DNA from: Coffea arabica
Lineage: Eukaryota > Streptophyta > Magnoliopsida > Gentianales > Rubiaceae
Direction: 5' to 3'
DNA: 64,000 bases
NCBI RefSeq assembly: GCF_036785885.1
Contig: NC_092329.1
Location: forward strand, 5,146,001-5,210,000
Below the pieces are notes generated by a model, which saw only the letters and a list, made by a program, of their open reading frames with translations, was not told where the DNA came from and did no database searches. This document shows positions 23,564 to 37,500 of this stretch, in pieces. A program made the translations under genes and the position numbers. Each line of letters begins with the position of its first letter. Position 1 is the stretch's first letter.

Positions 23564-25387
23564 TGTGTTGGGTAGTCTAATCGATCGGGTGGTATTCTTT
23601 CTCTCTTGCTTTCATGATAAGGTGTGTATGCTTTTCGGTGGCCTCTCTTCTAAACTTTATCACTAAAAAAAGGTGAAGAGGGAGGGAATGGAAAAAGATT
23701 CCTCCAATCCCAAAACTTGAAAATGGAACTCTAATTTGCTTTCTAAGATACGGATATGGTCGTGGTGTGAGAAGAACTGAATGCCGTCTTTTAGTGGTAG
23801 AGCATGTTGAAAAAACAAACATATTAAACCAAATCTATCTATCTCTCTGATAACCCCCATATCTATCAATCTATCCAATATCCATCCATCTCTCTCAAGT
23901 CTCAACTCAAATCCTTTTCTTTTTCTTTGGGAACTGTAGTTCCAATTTCCAAAATAGTATAAAACCACCATCTCTGATCTCACTCACTTTATATCCCTCT
24001 TTTGTTGTATCACAAATTCTTGCATGCATGATTCAAACAAACACACACCTTCGCACCCTTGTTTAATTAGCCACTACGTACTGCTATATATACTTTGCCA
24101 ATTTTCTATCGAATAATCATTGTCTGCCACTGATCTTGACTCTGATATGATTAGCTATCTAGTTTAAATTAATCACACTTGCCAATTTTCTTCTTCCCAT
24201 ACGTAGTCCAGTGAACAGATGATCAGGAAGGACTCTACGTACTGCCCTAAAATATATATATGTATATATATAATTGATGATCAAGATTTAGAATGTTACT
24301 AAAAACACCAATATATATATATATATGTATAGAATTCTAAGGTGCATGCAGATATCGTCATGCCTTGTTAATTATGCCTTCCATCAAATGACAGCGGCTT
24401 CGGCTTCAGCTTCAGGTATCCAAAACTCAATAATGCACCATCACTCTGCTCTAGCAGCAAAAGAAGACTGATCGGTCAATAAAGTTTCAAGAGAAGAAAT
24501 GGATGGAGATCTGAGTTTCACAAAAATATATATATCCTTGAAAGTAGCATGTGCAATCTTGTCCTCAGCATAGATTTGCCCACGAGACATTAAGTCAAAT
24601 TTGTGGTATAATTTCAAAACTCGATCTTCTAAATATCTCCTTCGGCATGGTACAATCACAAAACAAACAAAAAAAAATTAATATTGTGTTCATAATTCAA
24701 AATTGGCCATTAGAATCTAAACATGTGGCCGGAACAAGTACACCTCGGACCTTAATGTCTAATCAAATGTTCAAGTTTTCTCTGTCTTGTTCCTACCCTC
24801 GAACTTGCACTGCAATGTGGGGATTGGGAAGTATGAAATTGTTCATGATCTCAAGCATTTGATTGCGTTCTGAATTTGCACCTTGCCAGCCTTGAAATGG
24901 AGGAATATCCTTCTTCTTTTTTTTTTTTTTTTTTTTGTAAAAGATACTTCTTAGCGTGTTGACATTAAGCAAAGGGCACCTTATTATCCCTTTCTTTCCA
25001 ATTTCTAAACACTACTGTACTTCACTCTTCTTCTTCTTCTTTTTTTTTTTCTTTTGGAGAAAAGGAACTAACCAATTACAAATATACAAAAAAAAAAAAA
25101 AATTAACTGGGTCTTAATTTCCAGCTAACACCAAATCTGGGAGAGATAAACACGGTACTTCACGAGCACCGAACTTCTATAGGTCGTTGTTGGAAATATG
25201 TTTCCATATTCACATACACATATATATAACACGTATATGTATACAGTATTCGGACTTTTAAAATCCCAAGAATATTGCATAATGCCTAAATAGAAGTCAG
25301 TGACAAAGTAAAACTAGTTAGTTAAAAGTGCCGTAAATCTGTCATCCCTACACAAAAACTTTGTTCAACTTAAACTACATTAATTTT

Positions 25388-25610
25388 AGGGTAAAAAACC
25401 TAGAATTGCGTAGTTATTGGATAAAATTACCCCGCACTTTGTCACGTATACTGCTAATTTCAGAAATTTAGAGCAATTATCGACTAAATGGTCACGGATT
25501 TACTGATTAAGTTGTTTAGTGGCCAATTACTGACGAAAAATAGTTTGATGGCCAAAACATGATCTTACCAATAGTTTAGTGGCCGCTGCGATTTTTTGCC
25601 CTTAAATTTT
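25388..25610. mobile_element. Small TIR element, single copy in the window
   Basis: The left end TTTTAGGGTAAAAAACCTAG and the right end, read inverted as TTTAAGGGCAAAAAATCGCA, are similar. The interior repeats GTTTAGTGGCC and TTTGATGGCC. No coding capacity. Confidence 0.45.
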
Positions 25611-26252
25611 ATGTAAAACCTTGTGAGGACCAAAATTGGTTTTGTATGCTAGCTGCACTAAAACTTTCTCCAACCCTGGCTTTCAGCCGCATAAGAATTT
25701 AAGAAAATTAAATTATGTACTGCGTAAAACGGAAAACCTACTAGACACTCTACTACTATATGAATAATTTACTGGGGGAGAGGGGGCCTTCTAAAGATTG
25801 AAAATAATTTAGTACTCTAGTATTCTAGTACAAGTCCTGGCATCCAGAAGGTCAATCTACACCATGACCGATCATATTTCATGGGTTTTATGATGCCAAA
25901 TATTGACATTGCGGTTCCCGGCCAAAAGTTTGCAGATCACAGTTGACAGTAATGCTAACACCTTCAATCGCGACAGGATAATTTATGGTCGTTTACAAAA
26001 TTCTCTAACCTAGTTTCCTAGGGCTTCATAATTCTGTACCTAGTCTATGTTTGTTAGGACTTCTTGTCACGAAAAAGAATAATGCTTGTCAAGCCAATCT
26101 TAACTTTAGCGAAAAAACATTTTAATCTTGCACGCATTTTAGTATTACTACAACATATGCTCTCAAGTTTTGATGGATTCCCTTCACAAAAAGATGCTAG
26201 TGTACAAAAGAAGATGTGGCACGAGGAGGAGTAGGCATATTCGTTTTAGAGT

Positions 26253-26491
26253 GAGTTTGATAAAATTAAGAACTGAAATCTGAAATCTGAAATTTAAAAT
26301 TTAAATATATTAAGTATTTAATATTTGAGTGTATTTTGCGTTAAATGATAAGTGAGCAACTTATTACTTATTAAATCAAAATCAGTTAATCACTTAAGGC
26401 GTTCTATTTTTTGGTTATTAAACACGTCTAAACATATTAAAATTTGAATCCATATTACATTTAAGTGCTGAATTGAGTTTTTAAACAATAG
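26253..26491. mobile_element. TIR element, family B copy 1
   Basis: Begins GTTTGATAAAATTAAGAACT and continues with CTGAAATCTGAAATCTGAAA, a TTTGAGTGTATTTTGCG block, ATGATAAGTGAGCAACTTAT and TTGAATCCATATTACATTTA near the right end. The order of blocks matches copies at 37299 and 57046. No coding capacity. Confidence 0.6.
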
Positions 26492-27860
26492 CTTACTTTT
26501 CTTTAATGTTCTCTGATCGGAGGATAAGGGTGTTTTTTAGGTTTAGAAGAGATCCTATAATTTATTTTTTAGAAAAAAAGAAAAAGAAAAAGTTGGAGAG
26601 TCTGAATCAATGGATCCATCATGAGCTAACTAAAAGTCGCTAAAAGTTGAACCGATGAGACAATAAGAGTTGAACATACAAATTGATAACCTTAAGGCAT
26701 GAAGTCTCTAAAATGGCCAATTGGCGAAGACTTCATAGAAGGTTTTCCAATGAAAAGGAGATGAAATTGCTGTTTTGAGACAACATCCGTCGGCACTTCA
26801 AAGAAAAAATGAGGAAGCCAATTTTATTTTTTTTGGTTTTAAATTTTCTCAACCATCCCCAACATCTGCCCTCCGGTCCCAGTCGCCCAGAGAAAAAAGA
26901 TATGAAAATAAAAGATGAAAACGTGGGGGAGAGATAATTATATGTTTCCGGCCAGTGGGGAAAAAGTGAAGTGAATGATTATTATGGAAATTCCAGCAAG
27001 AATTATGAGTTTTCTCTTCTTTCATTTTTTTTCCACCATGACGTGAAAGGTTTTGGACAATCAGCTTTTGTTCCATGTCCAGCCAAACCGTCAATACCAG
27101 TGCCTTAGGAAAATCAAAACGTAGAGAATACTCATGAATGAATATACATACCTAATTAGGAGGGCTTTCCATTTTCATTTCCAATTCTTTTTTTTTTTTT
27201 CATTTCCTATTTTTTGAAGTCTTTGTCCATGCATGTTATGCTCTGCTCTCTGTCCCTCGGTCCCAAAAACACGCCCCAATGATATGTCGGTACCACCCAT
27301 TTGAATTCTCTTCATATGGTTTTTGTTTTAAATTACTGTTCAATTTTGTCCGTACGTAAGATAAATTTCCCGGCGGTGCATTTTTCTCATTCCTGTGCTG
27401 TTCTGTTCTGTTCATTTTTACCTGAATTTAACACGTTGGCGGTTAAAAAGTTATTACTTGTCATGGGTAGGCTGGCTGCTACGAAAAAAATAATTATTCA
27501 TTTCGGAAAATATTTCATTTTGCTCCAAACGTTATCGCGCATTTGGCCTTCACGGTTAATACATTTTTTTGCGGTTAATTACGATCCTCCTCATTGAATT
27601 TCTCTTTATTTTTCTTTCCATTTATTCCCGTCCAAATTAATATAATGTTATAAAATTATGCAATTGTGTCATTATATTTCTTTTAATTTTTGGATCAATA
27701 TACCAAAAAATGATTTTTTTTTTTTGGAGAATATTTTGACATTGAGTTTACGTGGAACATTTGAACGGTGAAAAATGGATCAAAATTGTGACAAAATTTA
27801 CAATGATTAATCAAACAGCAAAACTTTTTGTATATAACTAACACAAGCACTGAAACATAT

Positions 27861-27895
<35 letters not shown>

Positions 27896-28590
27896 GGAGT
27901 TGATTTTCAAAAATAATGGTTAAATTAATTTTGTTGAGGTATAATGGATTGAAATTCTGTCCGATGCAATGGAGAGGAATCTAGTTCCATTAAAATGTGC
28001 GGTGTTTTGCAGGTACCATACTTTAATAGCTAGAATATTTGTAATCCATGACCAATCAGATATTGAAATTTGAGACCGGATGGAGAAACCTGATTCCAAA
28101 TTCCAACTGTGAACATTTTCTGTTTTTACTACTCAATTGCGAACCAAATCATGACACCTTGGGTGTTCCGAGTCTCTTTTACATCTTGCCCACCACAGGC
28201 CACTGTACAAAAATTCCAACTTTCGATTACAACCGCGAAGAAAGAATCTAAGGATGCATGGACATATCCTAATGATCAAAGGGGCTCATTTGCACGAGTT
28301 TGATCCCTATGATAGTATCACTTTTCTCCTGAAATTTAATTTGTATTATGCTTTTTACAAAAGGAGAGGAATAAAAAAACCAACAAACAAATTTAAAGAT
28401 CCGAAAAATTAGGGATTCCTATTTCACATTATGCGTGAGAAAACCTGCTTTTGATTTTTGCCGTTTTTAAGGACTTAAAAAATGGCAGAATTAGATGCGG
28501 ATTGTGAGCTTTTTTTTTCTTTTTTTTTTTTTGAGTGGGAGTTTTTGAACAAAAAATATTCTAATTATAATCCCTCGCTCCTCACATTCT

Positions 28591-28765
28591 TATGTTTGGA
28601 TAGAGCATTATTTCAAATAATTATTTGGAATAATTACTGTAGCACTTTTTGTGATGTGATGTATGTGAGATAAAAAGGTGATTGAAAATATAAAAAAGTG
28701 AATTGGAAAATGTGTTTATGATGCAAGCGAAAAAAATTTTTGGAAAAATTTGCTATCCAAACATG
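28591..28765. mobile_element. TGTTTGGAT MITE family, copy E
   Basis: A 175-base copy from TATGTTTGGATAGAGCATTA to TTTGCTATCCAAACAT. The core GTAGCACTTTTTGTGATGTG then ATGTATGTGAGATAAAAAGG is nearly identical to copy A at 11425, so these two are the youngest members. Confidence 0.8.
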
Positions 28766-29745
28766 AGTAAAGTTTCACTGTTGATCCATATCCACACTCT
28801 TTCAAAAACATTAAAAGAAATAAAAATAGAAAAGCAAGTACTTGTGATTTTTATTTTTTAGACACACTATCAATAATATTACTTGTTTTCGATGAAAGTT
28901 GAAGTGGACATATAATATAAGTGGTGCAAGTTTCTAACCTGATCCGCGAAATTCAAAGAAAAAACAGTCCGCAATGATCTATGCTAGACTAGCAACAAAC
29001 ATGCAATCCAACTCCAAATGCAAATAATTTTGAACAGGGCAGGGAGGATTTGATTGGACCATAAGAAGAGATTATGAGTAGGAAGTTTTAAGTTCAATAC
29101 CTCTCGTTTATAAAAATGAAAAAAATTAAATAATTTTTGACAGCCTTTTTTTTTTCCATGGTTAAGAAGCATTTGGTTAAGTAGAAAAGACGAAATGAAG
29201 GGAAGGAAATGGGTGATTTGACGGGGTTAATTGTCGGTCAAAGAAAAAGTCTGGAAGTTGGGGTTGGGTGGTGGCATGACATGAGGTGGGAGCCCACACA
29301 GTGGAAGAAACGGTGGAAAACCATCATTGAGGGAGGGAGGACATTGTCATCATTTGCACGTGTCCCATGGACCACCATTTTTTTGATTTCATTCCCCATT
29401 CCAATTCCCCCCCAATTCCTAATTCCCATTCCTCTTCCCCGTCTTCATCGGGTCCTCCGTTTCATAATCCTATTCTTGCTCCTGCTCCCTAGAAAGAGCA
29501 GGTCACCAACATTTCGGCTGGCACCGCCGCGTAGGGCCTCCGCCTCCGATTTCCATCGTCATAGTTGGACTTGGGGTCAGGGATAACTCACTCTCAGTTC
29601 GACACTCTAGAGTTATTCATCCAAAAAGTGTTTTACCCATTAAGATTTGATGTACGTTTAGAGTACGAAATATATAATCAATTGCATTACGTCCATTTTT
29701 CACTTTAGACACTTATCAGATTTAATTTTACATTTTTTAAAACTA

Positions 29746-30230
29746 AGATCCTTTTTGAATTTACTATTTTTTAGAACTTTTTATAGAGAAATGTATTATA
29801 ATGAATTTGATGTATGTGAGACTAGGGATACGAACGAACATAATCAAACCGAACACCATAGTATTTAAACTTCTTTAATTATTTTATTGAATTTGAAATT
29901 GTGTTGCAACTTGGTTTGTTTATCTATCAAGTCGAACTCAAACGAATTTTATGGAGTTGAGTTCGAATATTTTGAATATTTTACTTTTAAATTTTAATTT
30001 TATGCTAATCGAGCCAAACTTGAGCCGAGTTTGGAAAATTATCGAAAGTAAAATATTGTTCAAGATTACTTTGATTAGTTGAATAAACTCTTGTCGAGGC
30101 GAACTCGATTTGAGTATTGAGTAGTATGACTTGTTTTTTAACCTTGCATGAGATAAAAAGATAATTAGAAAATGTGTTAAGAAATATTTTCATTTTTTTT
30201 TAACAAAAACTAGCAATTCAAACATCACCT
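29746..30230. mobile_element. TGTTTGGAT MITE family, copy F, split by an insertion
   Basis: The left part (29746-29820) ends in GAATTTGATGTATGTGAG. The right part (about 30152-30230) resumes with ATAAAAAGATAATTAGAAAA and ends near AGCAATTCAAACATCACC. In intact copies these two blocks are contiguous, so 29821-30151 appears to be an insertion. Confidence 0.55.
29821..30151. mobile_element. Inserted element nested in MITE copy F
   Basis: About 331 bases rich in blocks such as AAGTCGAACTCAAACGAAT, GAGCCAAACTTGAGCCGAGT and CGAGGCGAACTCGATTTGAG. A related, diverged sequence is at 39930-40310. TGAG borders both sides and could be part of a short target duplication. The superfamily is not assigned. 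Confidence 0.45.
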
Positions 30231-30322
30231 AACACTTGCTGAAACACTTACTAGACAATACCAAATTAATTTACCTCCCCTACAAAGAATTACTATGAAG
30301 TACAGTAGCTAGATACTCGTAA

Positions 30323-30323
<1 letters not shown>

Positions 30324-30363
<40 letters not shown>

Positions 30364-30376
30364 TACACACACACAA
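30324..30376. repeat. Compound TA/AC microsatellite
   Basis: TA units are followed by ACAC units (GACACACATACACACACACA). Confidence 0.9.
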
Positions 30377-32970
30377 AGAGTGTAACGGCCGGTGGGGAGG
30401 GCAATTGTTCTTCCAATAGTTCAAAAATCCTTCTATATCTGTCTAAAATGTTAAAAATTCTCATCTACATCCTTGTAAATATTACATTTTAGCCCCAATT
30501 TTTTTTTTTACAAGAATATAAGAGTGCCTCCTAAGTATACCTCTTCACCAGTCCTGTCCCTAAGTCCCAACTTCTGGTTCCATCAGTGCTATCAGACACG
30601 TATTGAGGCCTTTGTTACGTCTCACCAACATTATGCCATGTGATCTAGAGGCATTTTTTTTTTTTGTTTCTAAGTACGGCGGATAACGGCTTTACAGTCA
30701 AGATTTCAGCTTTCATGATAGGATATCTGAATCCCACAGAGAATGTTTTTTTTTTTTGTAGCATTTGATCAACGGTACATTCTTTCAGGTTATGGTCGTC
30801 TGGATACTTTTGTTTCACGCTCTAGATGAGCCACGAACACCACAAACCAAGAATTGAGGAATGTAGTGCATGCAGAATTCTGCAGGAGACCATCTATGAT
30901 ACACATGTACCCCACACTTATTAACCTACTTTAGATTGTGATCTGTCTCGACCTATATAGCATTCCAATATACAAATGTCTTTAAAGTATTTCCGAGTTT
31001 CTTGATCATCTAATAAGGAAACTATAAAAAGAAACGAGAGAGTAAAAAAAAAGGAAGATGGATGCATGGTTGACGCAACAGACGATTTTTACAACTTAGA
31101 ATTGAAAAGGGTAGAAGGGACGATGGACCTTTTGAATGAACATGGAATAACTCGGGAGGTTTAAGAACTACGGCATACCCTTGATTTATGAGACGGGTTG
31201 ACCGGAGGCAACATCAGGAACGAGGAAAGAAAAGAATTGACAGCAGGTGGCAGTTTCAGTCTCAATCTTGATTGTACTGGAGAACCGCTTCAAGGGTCTT
31301 CCCCTCAATTTGATTGATATTCTTGAATATTTAAGGGTTTTATCCAGATTTTAGACAAAGACGTAAAAACTTTACTTGTTGAAATGAGAATCAAATTCAG
31401 CTCCTAATCATGCCCGGCCACCAAAACATGCTTCACTTAAATTCAGGAAAAACTGCAGATCCTTTTAGTATATTGTATACGCAGATGAAAAACCCTCTCG
31501 GTATTTATCCATGTCATGATGTATTCTCGAATTAATGTTTAATCAGGATTCTATATACTTTTCCATTTGAAGTAATTCAAGGCTGTCGGTAAGATTTAAC
31601 ACAAAAAAAAGGCTCATCATAAACATGATTAGTATTCTAGTTTAATTTTTTTTTTAAAGAAAAAAATAAAGAAAGGGAATGATTTAAGGATGCCATCTTC
31701 AGTCACTTTTGCCAATGACTTTATATTTCCATACCCTGGTTCTCGTTTTGATTGGAAACCTTTTTAGCTTGGGAATTGATGGAAAACAATCACCGATGCA
31801 ATTGCTACTAACCATTGATTCTAAATCATGTCATAAGTATATGCCAGATAAAGTTAATGCGAGAGGGCATCATTTCTCTGATTGAAATTCATTCCAAGTT
31901 AGATGTTTTACACGGGCATCTTTTCATCATATGATGAGTTTGGTTCGTGACCTAAATGTTCCATGGAGTGAGTCTCTTTTCTCCCTCTTTTTCCTCTTCC
32001 TTTCCACTTTTTCCCCCCCAAAAAGAGAAAAAGAATGTATCATGTGTACTCATGGATGGATGAGTAACATGAGGGCACAGTGATCAGATGTCATGTCTTG
32101 TAAGGGAAAGTGGGCGCAAATGTGCTTAGAAAGGGATTTTTCTTAGGAGAAGGGCGTAAATGGATGACAGTCCAAAAACAATTAAGTTGGTGAATTGATG
32201 GCACTGAAAGATCCTCCCAATGCAAACTTTTTCTCTCCTTTCTTTCATTTTATTCTCTCTTGTTTTTTTTTTTCCTTTGCTTTGCTTTTTGTTGCTGCTG
32301 CTGCTTCATTTCATGCCTTTTTCTTTATTCATCTATCTGAGTTTTTTTTAACCCCTTTGTGGCGCTTGCACAAACTCAAAAGAGTTAAATCTTGACTCCC
32401 TACAAAGTCCAAATGTCTCTTTCACTTCCTTTTCATTTCCCACTATGAAATGCTATTCCCAAGTTCTACCCCACTCCTCTACCAAGTGCAGAAAAGATCA
32501 CACTCCAATCACATTTGTTATTTCTTTTTCTTTTTTTTGAAAAAAAAAAACTCGGAAAGAGGGTTTCCCGCCAAATGAACTCAAGGCTCTTTCCTAGAAC
32601 GTAACACACCATGATCGAAGTCAACATAAATCATCATTTACCATCAAGCCAGACAACATCCCATACTCTACTCCGAGTTAGTCAAAAAGAAAACAGAAAT
32701 TCGAAAGATATTCTTATGGATATGAAGATTAAACTTGAACCAAACGAATCCACACATATTTCTTGATTAGGAACTCGGAAGTGCACGTGAATAAAATTAG
32801 TAAAACATCCTGGTTTCGTTTATATCAGAATATTCCATTTCTCACTGTCAAATGTTTGTTCTAACTTCTAACCCACACCACCCCCCTCCTCCCCCCGAAA
32901 AAAAAGAAGAAGCTAATTCACTAACAGTCAAACTAGGCTCAATTCAATTAAAGGTCGACCAATTTAATAA

Positions 32971-33117
32971 GGGTAAATTTTATATACATTAATAGTGTAT
33001 ATATTATCATCATTAGATTCATGACATATGTATAAAAGTTGGATTTCAAATTCAAATTTTACATATTTATTATTTATTCAAGACTGACAGTGTACATACT
33101 GTCAGTGCAGGAAAGAT
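32971..33117. mobile_element. Short TIR element (MITE), family C copy 2
   Basis: It has the same layout as the copy at 10106: a TATATACATTAATAGTGTAT left end, GGATTTCAAATTCAAATTTT in the middle, and CAGTGTACATACTGTCAGTG at the right. Confidence 0.55.
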
Positions 33118-34829
33118 TAATCAATTTAATAATACTACATAAATAGTTTACATTATGATAATTATCCATGTTTAAAATTAGCAAAGTTTTATGAAACAAT
33201 TGGGCACGTTTTGCTAATAATTTTTTAATTATAGTAACTATATGAGGATATTTTCTTGTGCTTATGTAATTGTTGAAAACGCGTACGTAAAAAATTGTGT
33301 AATTATTTTCCAAACAATTCAGATTGGCTCAAATATATGGGCTACATAATTGGGCCTAATAGAACGTGAACTTTGAATGGGCCCATCCCAAGCCAACAAA
33401 ATAGGGGTTTCTGGGGCTAGGAAGGACTTGTTGAAAGTTGAAACTGGCCTCATTAGGCCCAATGTAGTCTGTTTTAGGCCTGTGTATATGTGATTATCTG
33501 AATATAAAAACACCTCTATATGAATATATGTATTTATATCTATATTAGTATATTACTGCCATTATAGTATATATACATGTACATGAACAATGAAATTTTG
33601 ATACATATGTACATGCCTATACATATGTTGACACGTATATTGCACAGTTGCACACACAAACATACAAAAAAAGGTTCCTATTTAAAAATTGTCAAATTGG
33701 CAAAATAAAAGTTTGAGCTGTTTAAGTTTCAGTAACTATTATGGGCGACAACATGTTAATAGATCGTAAATTATTTATAGGAATATATATATAGATTATC
33801 CGCTAATACACCTCTGACATTAAAAACAAAAATTTAAATATACGATATTTTGCAAGAAAGTGATTCATAATTGAACCAACGCGTATTCGCATCACATTAT
33901 GCACAAAGATAACTTCCTGGTTTAACGACCACTTGATTTGCCTACTCTCTAAGTAGAGAAAAGAAAAGATGATGAGTGAAAACAAAGTATTGTAGTGCCC
34001 AGGATCAAGTTCTGGACACCCCCGGGTTGCCATTTTTTGATCTCAAATGTGTCATTTTCCGTAAGATGTAATTTTGCAGGTTTGAAAGCAGAATCACTTG
34101 CTCTGGATCATTGCCAGTCTCTGTGACGAACAACAATCTTTTTTGAGAACGAACCTGTGCTTTCGCTTTATTCCTTAAAAAAAAAAAATTAGTATCTTAA
34201 AATGAAACTTCTAAATTACTAGTTCTAATTAGTGGTTCTCCAGCATACCCAAAACAACTTTCCCTTCCATCATTCCAGCGCATTCACCATGGTAATGAGA
34301 CTGTTTTCTTCAACACCAGAACAAAATGTTGATCATACATTTACAGGATTATGATTACTTGACGATGAATTTGTAGGTACTTTTAACTAGGATCATTTTG
34401 ATGTCTGCCCGCTTTTTACATTGAATGTTCTGGTGGCATGCGTTTATTTGCATAGCAAGAAGTGCTCTAGCAGTCTTCTGTTAAACTGCATTTGTCAAGT
34501 GGCCCTTCATTTCTATACACATCAAGCGTCATGGGGCACCTATTTTTTAATATGTGGTCATCATGTTAATTCAGAAGACTAGAAGCTGAAAGACACAATT
34601 AATTTGGAAATTAAAAGAAGCTGTGCATAAAAATGGAAGGGTTGTCAAATGTTTGACATGTTAAATGCCCAACCTAGGAAAAGAAGATCAAGGTGGGCAC
34701 ACTGGGCACCACAACGATAACAACATAGCCATAATTGGTTTTGTTAATCTTGGGTATGGAACTTTAACTAGGATATGTTCAGTTTTGGCATAAGATTTCT
34801 TATACTTGTCTGAATGACACCTTTGTTTG

Positions 34830-34926
34830 TTTGTTTGGATTGTGACTTTTCGTGAACACATTTTTTGATCACTTTTTAATCTAACATACGTCAAATTGTT
34901 ACGGTACATTTTCCTACGATACGTTT
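34830..34926. mobile_element. TGTTTGGAT MITE family, copy G (truncated, inverted)
   Basis: TTGTTTGGATTGTGACTTTT is followed by TTTTGATCACTTTTTAATCT and AACATACGTCAAATTGTTAC, the reverse complement of the family core. The other terminus is not recognisable. Confidence 0.5.
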
Positions 34927-36117
34927 ATTCTCAATGTCAAGATTTGGAGCTATCCATCCACTTGTGGTCTGTTTAGCACCATTCAGTGACTATAGGAGAT
35001 GAGGCGATTCAAACCATTAAAGTAAGCAAGTGTTTGACAGTCATCTATAGGAAGATAGATATGTTACATCTCTACCAATTTCTGTCGGGTTCAATTGAAG
35101 TTGTTGCTTTCCACACACCACAACCACCACCGCCACCACCCCTAACATAAAATACAAAAAGGTACTAGTTGATATCAATTATATCAAGTGAGCTAATTTA
35201 TGTCAAACTTAGTGGACTTGATAAGAAAAGCTTAAATTGTTTGGGCCAATTGGACTAAGCATGGGTACTTTTCAGAACGAGGAAGTCATCATGGGTATCC
35301 CATTTTCTATCAATGTCGATGGATTGGCGCATGAGATCAGATCTTGAACATCATAGCCCAGAAACCACTCTGAACCGAAAAAAAAAAATTTGCAAATTGA
35401 ACTAGTAGTACTATCTGGCAAATGCCTCGCTTCAGTTCACAGAATTATTTTGGGAGATCTTTGGTTGGAATTTCATCTTATTATTTCTGCAGCAATATTA
35501 CAAATGATTTAGCAATTGATTGGAAAACGACCGAACGGGATAGGACGTTAGCAACAGTGTACATTAATGCAGATAGGATTTCGAAGTTATGATGGTCCCG
35601 GTTATTGAATCTTATTAAAGGGACAGCTTACACCATTCTTCTGGTATGTTGTTCCTGGGGACGGGTATCTGCTTTTCATCTCAATTCTTGAAGATGTGCC
35701 CACCAAATTTATTGCTGATCAGTTCCCCAGTTTTCTACAGCCTACAAAGGGAATTGGATTAAATTTGGTAATTCAACAGACAATATCAAGATGTGCCTAT
35801 AAAAGCCCAGCAAAACCAATTTTCAGAAACGTTAAATGCTCTGAATTGAGTCCATCAAGCAATTTATTTTCTTGGTGTTTTTCGATTTATAATATTGGGT
35901 CCACTTTGATCATATTTTAATAGTAGGAGAGGCAGCATTGGAACACATTTTGTCGCCCAAGGAGCAGGACCAATTTAAATATTCAACGGACGGACTCAAT
36001 CAATGCATGCAAAATCAGCAGTGGGAAAACGCCAAACCTTTCTTAGTTTGCTTTCAAGTCTAGGAATTTACTGCAACCTGATAATCAAGAAGGTATTATT
36101 ATTGAAAGTGAAGTCTA

Positions 36118-36280
36118 CAGTGTAATTGATAAGACGTTTCATCTGTGATTGAAAAGCTATGATTTCAGTAAGTGGGATTCACTTATTCTCATGAACAATA
36201 AAGTGCATTGTAATTGATAGAACTTTTTTTCTCGGGATTGAGGGGTTACGTGTTCAATAAGTGGGATTCATCCTCTTTAA
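36118..36280. repeat. Degenerate two-copy tandem repeat, about 90 bases per unit
   Basis: GTGTAATTGATAAGACGTTT ... AGTAAGTGGGATTCACTTAT recurs as TTGTAATTGATAGAACTTTT ... AATAAGTGGGATTCATCCTC. The function is unknown. Confidence 0.6.
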
Positions 36281-37298
36281 TAACAAGACAACAACAATAA
36301 TAATAATAATAAAAAGAATGTGTCATTACTCAAGGTCTTCGATTCATGTCCCTCTATTTCATCTCCACATCTTAAATATTTTAGTTAAATTCAACTCCTT
36401 CTTTTTTTTAAAAAAAAAACTATATATATATATATATAAAAAAAAAAGGGTTTCACTTTCATAACCACGGTCAAATGACCCGGGATACTCCATTGCACCT
36501 ACCAAATCAAAATCGAAGGGTGTTGCTTAAGCTAGAGGCCATCACTTCAGCAAGAAAACAGACCCGTGTCAGATTCTTTGTCAATCCTTATTCTGAGTTT
36601 TGCTTGGAAGCAATTTGCAACTTTTGCAGGGTTACCTTTGGTTTCGACTTTGGGCTGGTAAATGAGAAGTTGTCGTTTTCATAGGACGTTTAAATCATAG
36701 GATTTGTGTAATCACAAAAACTATGAAATTCGAGGACATCAAAACTCTCAAGATTTCCATTTGGATTGTAATTTTTTAGGATTTTTTTTTTTTTTCCAAT
36801 TCCGCGTGTGTGGATCCTAATAATCCTTGAATTTATCTTCCATAAAGACTGTCTACGGTCGTAACCCCAAGTGTACAGTCTTTTAAGGACAACCCGAGGA
36901 GCCGGCCGGCCAGCCAGTTGAGCAGGCAACTGGACAAAAATCTTTTAAGATCGATTTTTCCTCCCTCATTTTATGAGTTAGTTCAGGGACTGCAAATCCT
37001 AACCGCCGGACAAAAACAGTCGTACTAACTTAGATCGCGTACAAATCAAACAAAAAATTCCAAAAGCAAGCAAAAATAAGCACCCCCGGCTCCTTACTTA
37101 CCCAAATAAAATAAAACCAAAGGCGGCAATATTTAATTGGAACGCCCTTGGCGGCTTTGCGCAACATAGTAAGTAATAAAATACCAACATAGGAAAAGGA
37201 CCGCCAAAAACAGGGAACGTCTAAACAACCCTTTTTTCTTATTCTTTTTTTTGGGTAGCTTGACTCTCAAAAATACCAGATTCCTTTCTGTTTCCATG

Positions 37299-37500
37299 AA
37301 AACTGAAAACTGAAATCTGATATATTTGAGTATATATCACATTAAGTGATAAGCGAAAAACTTATTGCTTATTTCTTGGAAGCAAGTTTTACCTAACAAA
37401 TCTAATGTCATTTAATTAATTCAGATGTTATCAAAATGTCTGAATATGTTAAGATCTGAATTCATTAATTTTAAATGTTGAATTAGATTATGAACTTAGT
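37299..37500. mobile_element. TIR element, family B copy 2
   Basis: Contains AAAACTGAAATCTGATATAT, ATTAAGTGATAAGCGAAAAA, CTGAATATGTTAAGATCTGA and TTTTAAATGTTGAATTAGAT in the same order as copy 3 read in reverse. It is slightly shorter than the others. Confidence 0.6.

Larger units (their letters stand above)
23111..28590. other. Gene-poor spacer upstream of WOX4, part 1
   Basis: No gene is supported. TA microsatellites occur at about 23525-23560, 24250-24273, 24309-24326 and 27868-27892, with homopolymer runs near 24917 and 27189. It holds two TIR elements, listed separately. Open frames at 23577-23983, 24441-24862 and 26849-27094 show no motif. Confidence 0.5.

Noticed and set aside
29070-29105. 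B-box-like AAGTTCAATACCTCTC, possible SINE
   Set aside because: No A box at the right distance and no A- or T-rich tail with flanking duplications.
36475-36684. 69-residue plus-strand frame in the gene-poor interval
   Set aside because: No recognisable motif and no companion exon.
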